DNA from: Bradyrhizobium sp. U87765 SZCCT0048
GTDB lineage: Bacteria > Pseudomonadota > Alphaproteobacteria > Rhizobiales > Xanthobacteraceae
NCBI RefSeq assembly: GCF_018131225.1
Contig: NZ_JAFCMM010000007.1
Span: 1 to 64,000, forward strand
Reading direction: 5' to 3'
Length of the DNA stretch: 64,000 nt
Below, piece by piece: positions 1 through 8,303 of the stretch. Position numbers and translations under genes: made by a program. The notes below the pieces were generated by a model, which did no database searches, was not told the DNA's origin, and saw only the letters and a list, made by a program, of their open reading frames with translations. Numbering within the stretch: the stretch's first letter is position 1; each line of letters starts with the position of its first letter.

Positions 1-1616
1 CGGTGACCGCCAGCAGCTTGACGGCTTCGAACAGGATCGGGACCGACAACATCGGGCTCACCGGCAGCGGCGCGGTGGCCTCGGCCAATGTCAGCGCCGG
101 CACGCAGACGCTGAACCTCGCCGGCCTGTCGCTCGGCAATACCAACTACACGCTGAGCGGGGCGTCCGGCAGCTTCACCATCAATCCGCTGGCGGTGACG
201 CTGACGGGATCGAAGGTTTATGACGGCGGCACGGCATTCGCGGCAAGCGGCCTGACGCTGACCAACGGCGTCGCGGGCGCAACCGCGACCTCGATCGGCC
301 TGTCCGGATCGGGTTCGGTGGCATCCGCCAATGTCAGTGCCGGCGCGCAGACCTTTATCACCACCGGCCTGTCGGTGACCGACAGCAACTACACCGTGAC
401 TGGCGGCTCCGGAACGGCGAGCATCACGCCGCTGGCGGTGACGCTGGCCGGCTCGCGCAGCTATGACGGCACCACGACGGTGGCCGCAAGCAGCCTCTCG
501 GCGTCCAACAGGATCGGCTCGGACAATATCGGGCTCGCGGGCAGCGCCTCGGTGACTTCGGCGAACGTCAGCGCCGGCACGCAGACGCTGAACCTCGCCG
601 GCCTGTCGCTCGGCAATACCAACTATACGCTGAGCGGGGCGTCCGGCAGCTTCACCATCAATCCGCTGGCTGTGACGCTGACGGGATCGAAGGTCTATGA
701 CGGCGGTACGGCGGTCGCAGCAAACGGCCTGACGCTGACCAATGGCGTCGCAGGTGCGACGGCGGCGTCCATCGGCCTTGGCGGGACCGGTTCGGTGGCG
801 TCCGCCAACGTCAGCGCGGGGACGCAGGCGTTGAATGTCACCGGCCTGTCGCTGAGCAACACCAACTACACGCTGAGCGGGGCGTCCGGCAGCTTCACCA
901 TCAATCCCCTGGCGGTGACGTTGACGGGATCGAAGGTCTACGACGGCCGCACCGCAGTGGCGGCGAGCGGCCTGACGCTGACCAATGGCCTGGCGGGCGC
1001 GACGGCGGCGTCCATCGGCCTCAGCGGAGCGGGCTCGGTGGCGTCGCCGAACGTGAGCGCGGGCCTCCAGGCGCTGAACACCGCGGGCCTCTCGGTGGCC
1101 GACAGCAACTATACGGTTGTCGGCGGAACCGGCACCGCGAGGGTGTTGCCGGCGCCGGTCGTCGTCACCGCGCTCGGGGGGACCTCGGTGTTCGGAACCT
1201 CGCCGGCGAACCCCGGGCTTTCCGCGAGTGGCCTGCAGAACGGCGAAAGCATCGCGGTGCTGACAGGACTGACCAACTCGTTCGATATCAACAGCACCTC
1301 GAGCGTCGCCGGCAGCCCGTATGTGCTGAACGTCGTGGGTGTGTCGAGCAATCCGAACTACACCATCGTCGCCCGCAAAGCGGGACTGTGGACAGTGACC
1401 GCGCCGACGAATTCGGACGCTTCCACGCTGGCGAGCACCTTCGTGCGTGAGACGTTCGATATCGCTGCGGCGGGCGGTGGCCGGCCGGAGCCGGCAACTG
1501 TGGACGTCGTCTCGTCCGGCACCGGCGTGGTCTTCGAAGATCGCCGGTTCGACCATGTCGTGGTCTGCTTTCCCGGTGCGGGCACATGCGGCGTCGTCAA
1601 CCCGCGCCAGCCCTGA
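1..1616 (+). CDS. 3' part of a large repeat-containing surface/adhesin-like protein (YDG/MBG-type repeats)
   Basis: The frame is open at the left edge, so the N-terminus lies outside the window. At least 537 residues are visible, ending in TGA at 1614-1616. The sequence is built from units of about 80 residues that each contain a YDG motif (KVYDGGTA, SYDGTTT) and end in NTNYTLSGASGSF or DSNYTV. This is the pattern of YDG/MBG repeats found at the C-terminal part of very large filamentous-haemagglutinin-like secreted proteins. The last ~150 residues are non-repetitive and contain two Cys in a short CFPGAGTCG loop. Composition is rich in Gly, Ala, Ser and Thr with almost no Cys elsewhere, as expected for an exported protein. 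Function as an adhesin is inferred from the family; the secretion domain is not visible. Confidence 0.75.
   Translation, partial: VTASSLTASNRIGTDNIGLTGSGAVASANVSAGTQTLNLAGLSLGNTNYTLSGASGSFTINPLAVTLTGSKVYDGGTAFAASGLTLTNGVAGATATSIGLSGSGSVASANVSAGAQTFITTGLSVTDSNYTVTGGSGTASITPLAVTLAGSRSYDGTTTVAASSLSASNRIGSDNIGLAGSASVTSANVSAGTQTLNLAGLSLGNTNYTLSGASGSFTINPLAVTLTGSKVYDGGTAVAANGLTLTNGVAGATAASIGLGGTGSVASANVSAGTQALNVTGLSLSNTNYTLSGASGSFTINPLAVTLTGSKVYDGRTAVAASGLTLTNGLAGATAASIGLSGAGSVASPNVSAGLQALNTAGLSVADSNYTVVGGTGTARVLPAPVVVTALGGTSVFGTSPANPGLSASGLQNGESIAVLTGLTNSFDINSTSSVAGSPYVLNVVGVSSNPNYTIVARKAGLWTVTAPTNSDASTLASTFVRETFDIAAAGGGRPEPATVDVVSSGTGVVFEDRRFDHVVVCFPGAGTCGVVNPRQP
189..1150 (+). repeat. In-frame tandem repeats of 234-243 bp
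   Basis: The phrase encoding LAVTL(T/A)GS..YDG begins at 189, 432, 666 and 909, giving spacings of 243, 234 and 243 bp (81, 78 and 81 codons). Long stretches are nearly identical at DNA level, for example around 125-220, 590-690 and 860-930. This suggests recent duplication or gene conversion among units. Confidence 0.85.
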
Positions 1617-1682
1617 AAGGTGAGGGCCGTCCGGCATGGCGACAGCGGCCAGCCGCGCCACTGATCGCGGTGGTGCCCGGCG

Positions 1683-2672
1683 TCACGGCTTGCCTCGCTG
1701 CAGCGCGTTGAGATCGCGCACCACGCGGAAGCCGTAGGGGCCGGCGCCGGAGTCGGCGCGCGAGTCATTGCGGGCGCCCGAGCGCATGATGTTGGCTGAC
1801 CAGCCCCATTCACCGCCGCGCACCATGCGCCGGGAGCAGTCGCCCTCCAGCCACGGCGCGCCGTCGGCGGGCGTATCCTCGGTATAGCGCTTGTTATAGC
1901 AGTCCTGCGTCCACTCGTAGACGTTGCCGTGGACCTGATAGAGCCCGAACGGATTGGGCGCGTAGGAATCCACGGGCCTGGGTCTCTTGCTGCGTTCGCC
2001 GCGCGGGCCGCCTGCATAGGGGATCGAGGCGTCGTAGTTGGCGTCCTGCGGACCGACCGTCTTGCCGAACCAGAACGGCGTCGTGGTGCCGGCACGGGTG
2101 ACATACTCGCGTTCGGATTCGCTGGGCAGGCGATAGGTCCGCCCGGTCTTCTTCGACAGCCACGAAAGATAGGCCTGTGCGTCGGTGTAGCTGAGGCCGT
2201 GCGCGGGCATGCGGCCGCGGCCAAAACCGTGATCGTCGCCGCGCCGGCCGTTGCAGCCGCCATCTGCGAGGCATGCGTCCCATTCGTCGAACGAGATCGC
2301 GAAGCGCCCGACCGCGAAGGGTCTTGTGAGCGTGACGCGGTGAACGGGATCCTCGCCCTTGTTGCGGTCGACTTCGTTCGCCGGCGTGCCCATCATGAAG
2401 CTGCCTTTGGGCACGACCACCATCTCCGGGCACTCCGGACATTCCTTGAAGCTGTCCTTCGGCCTCAGCGTCGCCTCGACCTCCGCCGACAACGGTGTCG
2501 CGCCCCAGGGCTGGATCTGGCGCGGTGGCGCGGCGGGCGGTTTCGTCGCCGTCTCCGTGGACGAATGCGCGGGCGTGCGATGGGGCTTCGCCCTGGCCGC
2601 AACGGTGGGCGCGCTGGCCGCGACGGCCAGGAGCGCGAGGGCGCCCATGGTTGCGATCCGTTGTCCGATCAT
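1683..2672 (-). CDS. Exported SUMF1/formylglycine-generating-enzyme-domain protein lacking the catalytic cysteines
   Basis: 329 residues from the ATG at 2672, preceded by AGAGG in the right place. The open frame runs further upstream, but this start gives a clean signal peptide (MIGQRIATMGALALLAVAAS..). Residues ~80-325 form an FGE-sulfatase/SUMF1 domain: CPEMVVVPKGSFMMG near 81-95, then NPFGLYQVHGNVYEWTQDCY, and a C-terminal VRGGEW..SGARND..GFRVVRD. In true FGE the segment after RGG carries the two active-site cysteines; here it reads WGWSANIMRSGARN with no Cys. It is therefore more likely a non-catalytic or differently acting SUMF1 protein in the periplasm than a sulfatase activator. It is convergent with the surface-protein gene on its left. 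Confidence 0.75.
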   Translation of the reverse strand: MIGQRIATMGALALLAVAASAPTVAARAKPHRTPAHSSTETATKPPAAPPRQIQPWGATPLSAEVEATLRPKDSFKECPECPEMVVVPKGSFMMGTPANEVDRNKGEDPVHRVTLTRPFAVGRFAISFDEWDACLADGGCNGRRGDDHGFGRGRMPAHGLSYTDAQAYLSWLSKKTGRTYRLPSESEREYVTRAGTTTPFWFGKTVGPQDANYDASIPYAGGPRGERSKRPRPVDSYAPNPFGLYQVHGNVYEWTQDCYNKRYTEDTPADGAPWLEGDCSRRMVRGGEWGWSANIMRSGARNDSRADSGAGPYGFRVVRDLNALQRGKP

Positions 2673-3115
2673 GTGCCGACCTCTGCTGCCGTGGGCTTCG
2701 CGCGCTCCTTGTGTCGCGACGGCCTGCCGGCGGGTTCGATCGGGCTGCGCCTCGCGGCAGGTCGCGACGGACTGTCGCAGTGACACCGATCGCGACAGGC
2801 AGCGTGGGAGAGGAGGTGGGGCAGGCCGATCCACATTCGCGTCGGCGTGATGAAGGGGCGCGTCCGCACGCGTTGCGGACGGCGCGACCACGCGGTGAAC
2901 TGTGTGCGTTTTCAGGTCATCCCGTGACGGAATCTGGCCGGCCAGCGCGGCGCGCGTTCACCGGCCGAACCTGTCAGCGATGCTGATTTTCAAGCGCGGC
3001 ACATGGCGCAATTGTCGCACGGGCCAAATGCCGCGATAACGACTTTCGTGCTTCCGTCGCGCTCTGCGCGGGCGGGGGGCCGATCCCACATTTCGAAAAT
3101 GTTCAAGGGCCATGG
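2673..3115. other. Gap of 443 bp between divergent genes
   Basis: Must contain the promoters of the SUMF1-domain gene (leftward) and ybaL (rightward). Open frames across it are continuations of shadows and lack coding character. I could not pick out a convincing -35/-10 pair. Confidence 0.4.
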
Positions 3116-4903
3116 ATGCATCATGACACCCCGTTGATGTCGACGATTGTCGTCGGTCTCGTGCTCGCTTTCGCGCTCGGCACACTTGCGCAGCGCTTCC
3201 GGATTTCTCCGCTGGTCGGTTACCTGATGGCCGGCGTGATCATGGGGCCGTTCACCCCCGGCTATGTCGCCGATCAGAACCTCGCCAACGAGCTCGCGGA
3301 AATCGGCATCATCCTGCTGATGTTCGGCGTCGGGCTGCACTTCTCCCTCAAGGACCTGCTGTCGGTCCGCGCCATAGCCATTCCCGGCGCCATCGCCCAG
3401 ATCGCGGTCGCGACCCTGCTCGGCATCGGGCTGTCCCATGCGCTGGGCTGGTCGATCGGCGCGGGGGTCGTATTCGGCCTTGCGCTGTCGGTGGCGAGCA
3501 CCGTGGTGCTGCTGCGCGCGCTGCAGGAGCGCCGCCTCGTCGATACCGAGCGCGGCCGCATTGCCGTCGGCTGGCTGATCGTCGAGGACATCGCCATGGT
3601 GCTGACGCTGGTGCTGCTGCCCGCGCTCGCCGGCATCCTCAAGGGTGAGGCCGCGACCACGAGCCTGTCGGCGCTGGCGTGGCCGCTCGCGGTGACGCTC
3701 GGCAAGGTCGCCGCCTTCGTGGTGTTCATGCTGGTGGTCGGCCGCCGCGTCATTCCGTGGATGCTGCATTACGTCGCGCATACCGGCTCGCGCGAACTGT
3801 TTCGTCTGGCGGTGTTCGCGATCTCGCTCGGCGTGGCGTTCGGCGCCGCCGTGCTGTTCGACGTGTCGTTCGCGCTCGGCGCGTTCTTCGCCGGCATGAT
3901 CCTCAGCGAGTCCGAGCTCAGCCATCGCGCGGCGCAGGAGACGCTGCCGCTGCGCGACGCCTTCGCGGTGCTGTTCTTCGTCTCTGTCGGCATGCTGGTC
4001 GATCCGGCGATCGCGGTGCGCGAGCCGCTGGAGCTGATCGCCACCGTGCTGATCATCATGCTCGGCAAGTCGGCTGCGGCGTTTTTCATCGTGCGTCTGT
4101 TCGGCCACCCGACCTCGACTGCGTTGACGATTTCGGCAAGCCTCGCCCAGATCGGCGAGTTCTCTTTCATCCTCGCCGGCCTCGGCGTCAGCCTCGCGCT
4201 GTTGCCGGCGGAAGGGCGCGACCTCGTGCTCGCCGGCGCGATCGTCTCGATCCTGCTCAACCCGGTGTGCTTCGCCGTGCTCGATCGTTTCCTCGCGCGT
4301 GAGGCTGCGAAGACGCCGGCGCAGCCTGCGGCCGCCAAATCCGTCGCCAAGCCCGAAACGCCGCGCGATCCGCTGCCGGCCAGCGCGCTCGCCGACCACG
4401 TCGTGCTAGTCGGCCACGGCCGTGTCGGCCGCGCCGTCGGCACGGCGCTGCGCAGCGCCGGGACGCCGATGCTGGTGATCGAGGATTCGCCGGGCGCGGT
4501 CGAGCGGCTGCGCAGCGAAGGCATCGAGGTCATCACCGGCAATGCGGCGGGGAGCGGCATGCTGGAGGCGGCCAATGTCGCGGCGTCGCGCGCGCTGCTG
4601 GTCGCCATCCCCAACGCCTTCGAGGGCGGCCAGATCGTCGCCAAGGCGCGGGCGCTGTCACCGACGCTGCCGATCATCGCGCGCGCTCATTCGGAGGAGG
4701 AGATCGCCCATCTCACCCATCATGGCGCCAACTCGGTGATCATGGGCGAACTCGAGATCGCCAAGGCGATGATCACACAGGTCGCGAACGCGGCGCGCGT
4801 CCCGGGGCCGGCGGCAACACCGGGTGCGCCGGACGCGCCGCCCGCGGCATCACCGGCGACGTCGGCCGTCGGGGCTTCGGCCGCAGGTGCATCGGCGGCG
4901 TAG
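3116..4903 (+). CDS. ybaL: Kef-type cation:proton antiporter, YbaL family (CPA2)
   Basis: 595 residues. The N-terminus matches the E. coli YbaL type: MHHDTPLMSTIVVGLVLAF, then RISPLVGYLMAGV and MFGVGLHFSLKDLLSVRAIAIPGA. Residues ~5-405 form the multi-spanning Na+/H+ exchanger domain with FDVSFALGAFFAGMILSESE and RDAFAVLFFVSVGML. Residues ~428-560 form a TrkA-N/RCK domain (VVLVGHGRVGRAVG, a Rossmann GxGxxG variant) expected to bind a nucleotide and gate the antiporter. The last ~40 residues are low-complexity Ala/Pro/Gly. Predicted role is K+ or Na+ efflux in exchange for H+ at the inner membrane. A second in-frame ATG at 3137 is possible but the family start favours 3116. Confidence 0.9.
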   Translation: MHHDTPLMSTIVVGLVLAFALGTLAQRFRISPLVGYLMAGVIMGPFTPGYVADQNLANELAEIGIILLMFGVGLHFSLKDLLSVRAIAIPGAIAQIAVATLLGIGLSHALGWSIGAGVVFGLALSVASTVVLLRALQERRLVDTERGRIAVGWLIVEDIAMVLTLVLLPALAGILKGEAATTSLSALAWPLAVTLGKVAAFVVFMLVVGRRVIPWMLHYVAHTGSRELFRLAVFAISLGVAFGAAVLFDVSFALGAFFAGMILSESELSHRAAQETLPLRDAFAVLFFVSVGMLVDPAIAVREPLELIATVLIIMLGKSAAAFFIVRLFGHPTSTALTISASLAQIGEFSFILAGLGVSLALLPAEGRDLVLAGAIVSILLNPVCFAVLDRFLAREAAKTPAQPAAAKSVAKPETPRDPLPASALADHVVLVGHGRVGRAVGTALRSAGTPMLVIEDSPGAVERLRSEGIEVITGNAAGSGMLEAANVAASRALLVAIPNAFEGGQIVAKARALSPTLPIIARAHSEEEIAHLTHHGANSVIMGELEIAKAMITQVANAARVPGPAATPGAPDAPPAASPATSAVGASAAGASAA

Positions 4904-4916
4904 CGGATCGTGTCCC

Positions 4917-5066
4917 GTTATCCTGAGGTGCGAGCGAAGCGAGCCTCGAAGGATGAACGGCCCATATGTTTCAGGCGTCTGTTTTTCAGGCGTTTGTGTT
5001 TCAGGCGTCGGCCGTCGCCCTTCGAGGGCCGCGCAAAGCGCGGCCGCCTCAGGGTGACGGATCACA
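4917..5066. repeat. Dispersed palindromic repeat, family A, copy 1
   Basis: Begins with TTATCCTGAGGTGCGAGC and ends with CCTCAGGGTGACGGATCAC, so the two ends are inverted relative to each other; the left arm also folds on itself (TCCT..GAGG..CCTC..AGGA). A second copy lies at 18692-18809 and a half copy at 45676-45717. It sits exactly between the convergent ends of ybaL and the tetR gene, where it could act as a bidirectional terminator. Confidence 0.8.
4969..5013 (+). repeat. Three tandem 15-bp units inside the family A loop
   Basis: Units starting TTTCAGGCGT lie at 4969-4983, 4984-4998 and 4999-5013, each 15 bp. They occupy the loop between the arms of palindromic copy 1 and are absent from copy 2, so they are a local expansion. 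Confidence 0.85.
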
Positions 5067-5084
5067 TCGTCCAACGTCTCGACG

Positions 5085-5690
5085 TCAAGCTCTCTCGTCG
5101 CGCGCCGCTGTATCCCGCTGCCGCGTCATCGCCAGCGCGCGCTGTTTCACGATGGCCGCGATCCGTTCGCCGAACGCCTTGTCGGGCACGGCGCGGGCGA
5201 GGGTGACGCCGCCGGTGAGAAGTGCCAGGAGGGCGATGGCGTCATCGCTGCGCTGCGCCTCGGCGCCGCCGAGGCCATCAGCCACTTCGGCGATCAGGCG
5301 CTTCAGCTCGGCCTCATAGGTGGTCCGGGTGTCGACATCGGCGCGGATGACGTCGGGCGTCAGGCTCGGCAGCGCGCAGCTCTCGCCGAGATCGCAGGTG
5401 CGCTTGGCGCCGAGATAGATGTCGACGAAGTTTTTTACCCAGGTGGGTCCGCCGTCCGCTTTCAATTGGCCGACCGCCAGCCGCAGTTCCTCCAGCCCGT
5501 TCGCGACCGCGGCGCGGAAGGCGTCGCCCTTGGAGCGGAAGTGGCCGTAGAACGCGCCGTTGGTGACGCCGGCGGCCTTGGTCAGGCCGTCGATGCCGGA
5601 GCCGCCATAGCCTTCCTTCCGGAACAGCTGTCCGGCGGCGGCCAGGATGCTGGCCCGGGTCTTCTGCTTGTGTTCGCTGCTGTAGCGCAT
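5085..5690 (-). CDS. TetR/AcrR family transcriptional regulator
   Basis: 201 residues from the ATG at 5690; the longer frame to 5810 would run through the probable operator region. An N-terminal TetR helix-turn-helix is clear: KQKTRASILAAAGQLFRKEGYGGSGIDGLTKAAGVTNGAFYGHFRSKGDAF at ~7-57. The rest is an alpha-helical ligand-binding region with Cys in a short CDLGESCALPS segment. It is transcribed divergently from the tautomerase/VOC pair and probably represses both sides through the half-sites at 5766-5818. Ligand unknown. Confidence 0.85.
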   Translation of the reverse strand: MRYSSEHKQKTRASILAAAGQLFRKEGYGGSGIDGLTKAAGVTNGAFYGHFRSKGDAFRAAVANGLEELRLAVGQLKADGGPTWVKNFVDIYLGAKRTCDLGESCALPSLTPDVIRADVDTRTTYEAELKRLIAEVADGLGGAEAQRSDDAIALLALLTGGVTLARAVPDKAFGERIAAIVKQRALAMTRQRDTAARDERA

Positions 5691-5765
5691 GGTCTCGTCA
5701 CATGAATCGTCAGATGGGGGGCGTTGCCCGGGGTCAACCGAGTCCGGCGCATCAATAAAGAGTGA

Positions 5766-5818
5766 TTGCTCTCTTTTTGCTTGCGATAGAGAGCAACCAG
5801 ATTCTATCAATAGAGAGC
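5766..5818. promoter_or_regulatory. Candidate TetR operator: three related half-sites
   Basis: TTGCTCTC at 5766-5773 and GAGAGCAA at 5789-5796 are perfect inverted copies. The 9-mer ATAGAGAGC at 5786-5794 recurs as a direct copy at 5810-5818, exactly 24 bp on. The block is unusually AT-rich for this genome and lies between the divergent TetR and tautomerase genes. Binding by the adjacent TetR protein is an inference. Confidence 0.6.
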
Positions 5819-5878
5819 GGTCGCTATTTATATAGTCCGGCCGCGCCCACTCACCAAGACGACAACATGAGGATGTCC

Positions 5879-6304
5879 ATGCCGATCACCCTGACCGTGC
5901 CCGAGGGGCTGCTGTCTCCCGCGGCCGAGGCCGAAGCTTTCGCCGGCCTGACCGATGCCTTGCTGACCGTTGGCGGCCTTCGCGGCAACCGTTTCATGAC
6001 GCCGAATGTCGTCGGCAGCATCAATGTGCTGCCGCAGCGCCATCTGTTCGCCGGCGGCGAGGCGACCCCTGTGGCGTTCGTCGAACTGAAGCTGCCGGGC
6101 ATCGCGCTGGCCACCGCCGAGGCGCGTCAGGCCTTCATCGCCAGGGCGACCGACGTGGTCGAGCGTGCCGCGGGCGGACGGCTGCCGCGCGAGCGGATCT
6201 GGACCAACATCGTCTATGCCGAGGACGGCGCATGGGGGATCGCGGGGCAGGCCTACACCAACGACGACCTGGTCGGCGCATTGCAGCACGCCGCGGCGTC
6301 GTAG
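5879..6304 (+). CDS. Tautomerase-family (4-oxalocrotonate tautomerase/MIF-like) protein
   Basis: 141 residues. Tautomerases use the amino-terminal proline left after Met removal as the catalytic base. Of the in-frame starts (5762, 5867, 5873, 5879) only 5879 gives Met-Pro (MPITLTVPEG), and GAGGA lies 5 bp upstream, so this start is chosen. The protein is about twice the short 4-OT length, in keeping with fused beta-alpha-beta units: residues ~1-60 and ~62-140 (FVELKLPG..RQAFIARATDVVERAAG). Likely soluble; substrate unknown. It is 42 bp upstream of a VOC-fold gene and divergent from tetR, suggesting a small inducible detoxification or catabolic unit. Confidence 0.75.
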   Translation: MPITLTVPEGLLSPAAEAEAFAGLTDALLTVGGLRGNRFMTPNVVGSINVLPQRHLFAGGEATPVAFVELKLPGIALATAEARQAFIARATDVVERAAGGRLPRERIWTNIVYAEDGAWGIAGQAYTNDDLVGALQHAAAS

Positions 6305-6346
6305 CGCGCCGTCGGTCCGGCAGACCCGGAGACGAGAGGAGGGGCG

Positions 6347-6739
6347 ATGCAGCTCGCCAACTATCTGTTCTTCACCACCGCATGCGAGGAGGCGCTGGCG
6401 TTCTACACCGCGTGCGGGCTCGGCCGCGTCACCGAGCTGGTCCGCCATGGCGATGGCGGCGGCCCGCTGCATGATGAAGGCATGCGCGGCAAGGTGATGC
6501 ATGCGCGGTTCGAAGGGCCGGGCGTGCTGTTCTATGCCTCCGACAACCACGACGCCGAACCGATGCGCGGCTCGGCGCACTTTCTCACCCTGGACGATCG
6601 CGACGCCATGGCAGCGCTGTTCGCGCGGCTGTCCGATGGCGGCACGGTCACCACGCCGCTCGGCGTGCAGCCCTGGGGCTTCTACGGCAAGTTCACAGAT
6701 CGCTTCGGCGTGCAGTGGATGCTCAACGCGCCAGCGTGA
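6347..6739 (+). CDS. PhnB-like VOC (glyoxalase-fold) protein
   Basis: 130 residues with a strong AGGAGGGG ribosome site. N-terminal NYLFFTTACEEALAFYTACGLG and C-terminal PWGFYGKFTDRFGVQWMLN are the hallmarks of the PhnB/3-demethylubiquinone-methyltransferase-like branch of the vicinal-oxygen-chelate superfamily. Proteins of this branch are often without a proven reaction. Probably co-transcribed with the tautomerase just upstream. Confidence 0.8.
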   Translation: MQLANYLFFTTACEEALAFYTACGLGRVTELVRHGDGGGPLHDEGMRGKVMHARFEGPGVLFYASDNHDAEPMRGSAHFLTLDDRDAMAALFARLSDGGTVTTPLGVQPWGFYGKFTDRFGVQWMLNAPA

Positions 6740-6775
6740 TCGCGACCGACGCCCATGCCTGACAAAAACGCCCAA

Positions 6776-6805
6776 CAAAAAGCCCCGGCGCGGTGCGCCG
6801 GGGCT
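6776..6805 (-). terminator. Rho-independent terminator of icd
   Basis: A perfect 11-bp stem (AGCCCCGGCGC / GCGCCGGGGCT) with a 3-nt loop, followed on the minus strand by a run of five T. It lies between the convergent VOC and icd genes. Confidence 0.85.
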
Positions 6806-6833
6806 CTCCTTCGTCGTCGCGGCGGGGAGGGCG

Positions 6834-8051
6834 TTACGCCTTCGCCAGCGCCTTGGTCAGGTTCTCGGCGACCTTGTCGAGGAAGCCGGTGGTCGACAGC
6901 CAGCGCTGCTCGGCGCCGACCAGCAGCGCGAGGTCCTTGGTCATGAAGCCGGCCTCGACGGTGTCGACGCAGACCTTCTCCAGCGTCTTGGCGAACGTCG
7001 CCAGCTCGTCGTTGTTGTCGAGCTTGGCGCGGTGGGACAGGCCCTGCGTCCAGGCGAAGATCGAGGCGATGGAGTTGGTCGAGGTCTCCTTGCCCTTCTG
7101 GTGCTCGCGGTAGTGGCGGGTCACGGTGCCGTGGGCAGCTTCCGCCTCCACGGTCTGGCCATCCGGGGTCATCAGCACCGAGGTCATCAGGCCGAGCGAG
7201 CCGTAGCCCTGCGCCACGGTGTCGGACTGCACGTCGCCGTCGTAGTTCTTGCAGGCCCAGACATAGCCGCCGGACCACTTCAGCGCCGAGGCGACCATGT
7301 CGTCGATCAGGCGGTGCTCGTAGGTAAGGCCCTTGGCCTCGAAGTCCTTCTTGAACTCGCTGTCGTAGATCTCCTGGAAGATGTCCTTGAAGCGACCATC
7401 ATAGACTTTCATGATGGTGTTCTTGGTCGACAGGTAGACCGGATAATTGCGGATCTTGCCGTAGTTGAGCGAGGCGCGGGCGAAGTCCTTGATGGACTCG
7501 TCGAGGTTGTACATGCTCATCGCGACGCCGGCGCCCGGCGACTTGAACACCTCGCGCTCGATCACGGTGCCGTCCTCGCCGACGAACTTCATCGTCAGCG
7601 TGCCCTTGCCCGGGAACTTGATGTCGGTGGCGCGGTACTGGTCGCCATAGGCGTGGCGGCCGATGATGATCGGCTTGGTCCAGCCCGGCACCAGGCGCGG
7701 AACGTTCTTGCAGATGATCGGCTCGCGGAAGATGACGCCGCCGAGGATGTTGCGGATGGTGCCGTTCGGCGACTTCCACATCTCCTTGAGGCCGAACTCC
7801 TTCACCCGCGCTTCGTCCGGGGTGATGGTGGCGCACTTGACGCCGACGCCGACCTTCTTGATGGCGTTCGCCGCATCGATCGTCACCTGGTCGTTGGTGG
7901 CGTCGCGGTGCTCCATGCCCAGGTCGAAATACATCAGGTTCACATCCAGGAACGGCAGGATGAGCTTGTCCTTGATGTACTGCCAGATGATCCGGGTCAT
8001 CTCGTCGCCGTCGAGTTCGACGACGGGGTTGGTCACCTTGATTTTCGCCAT
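6834..8051 (-). CDS. icd: NADP-dependent isocitrate dehydrogenase
   Basis: 405 residues, the usual size for the homodimeric eukaryote-like (type II) NADP-IDH of alphaproteobacteria. It catalyses oxidative decarboxylation of isocitrate to 2-oxoglutarate in the TCA cycle. Signatures include [32 protein letters not shown] (substrate loop), [17 protein letters not shown], and [22 protein letters not shown] with the metal-binding Asp. It is a single-gene unit with its own terminator. Start fixed by family length and the conserved N-terminus. Confidence 0.97.
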   Translation of the reverse strand: MAKIKVTNPVVELDGDEMTRIIWQYIKDKLILPFLDVNLMYFDLGMEHRDATNDQVTIDAANAIKKVGVGVKCATITPDEARVKEFGLKEMWKSPNGTIRNILGGVIFREPIICKNVPRLVPGWTKPIIIGRHAYGDQYRATDIKFPGKGTLTMKFVGEDGTVIEREVFKSPGAGVAMSMYNLDESIKDFARASLNYGKIRNYPVYLSTKNTIMKVYDGRFKDIFQEIYDSEFKKDFEAKGLTYEHRLIDDMVASALKWSGGYVWACKNYDGDVQSDTVAQGYGSLGLMTSVLMTPDGQTVEAEAAHGTVTRHYREHQKGKETSTNSIASIFAWTQGLSHRAKLDNNDELATFAKTLEKVCVDTVEAGFMTKDLALLVGAEQRWLSTTGFLDKVAENLTKALAKA

Positions 8052-8303
8052 GGGAGATCGGGCCTTCTTCAGCTGGGGCGTTGGGGCGGGACCGGAGCGT
8101 GCGATCGCAGGAAGGCATCATTCCGCGGCGCGCCGGGCACGCCGCGAAGAAATGATCGGCCGGCTACCGCCCGCCGCGTGTGGCGGGACGGAGCCGATCC
8201 GGCCCCGGTCATCACGCTCCAGAGTCTTAACGCGCGCGCTATAGCACCCCAATCCGGCCGGCGGAAGCGCACAGGATAGGCATCTCCGCCGCGTTTCTGC
8301 GGC

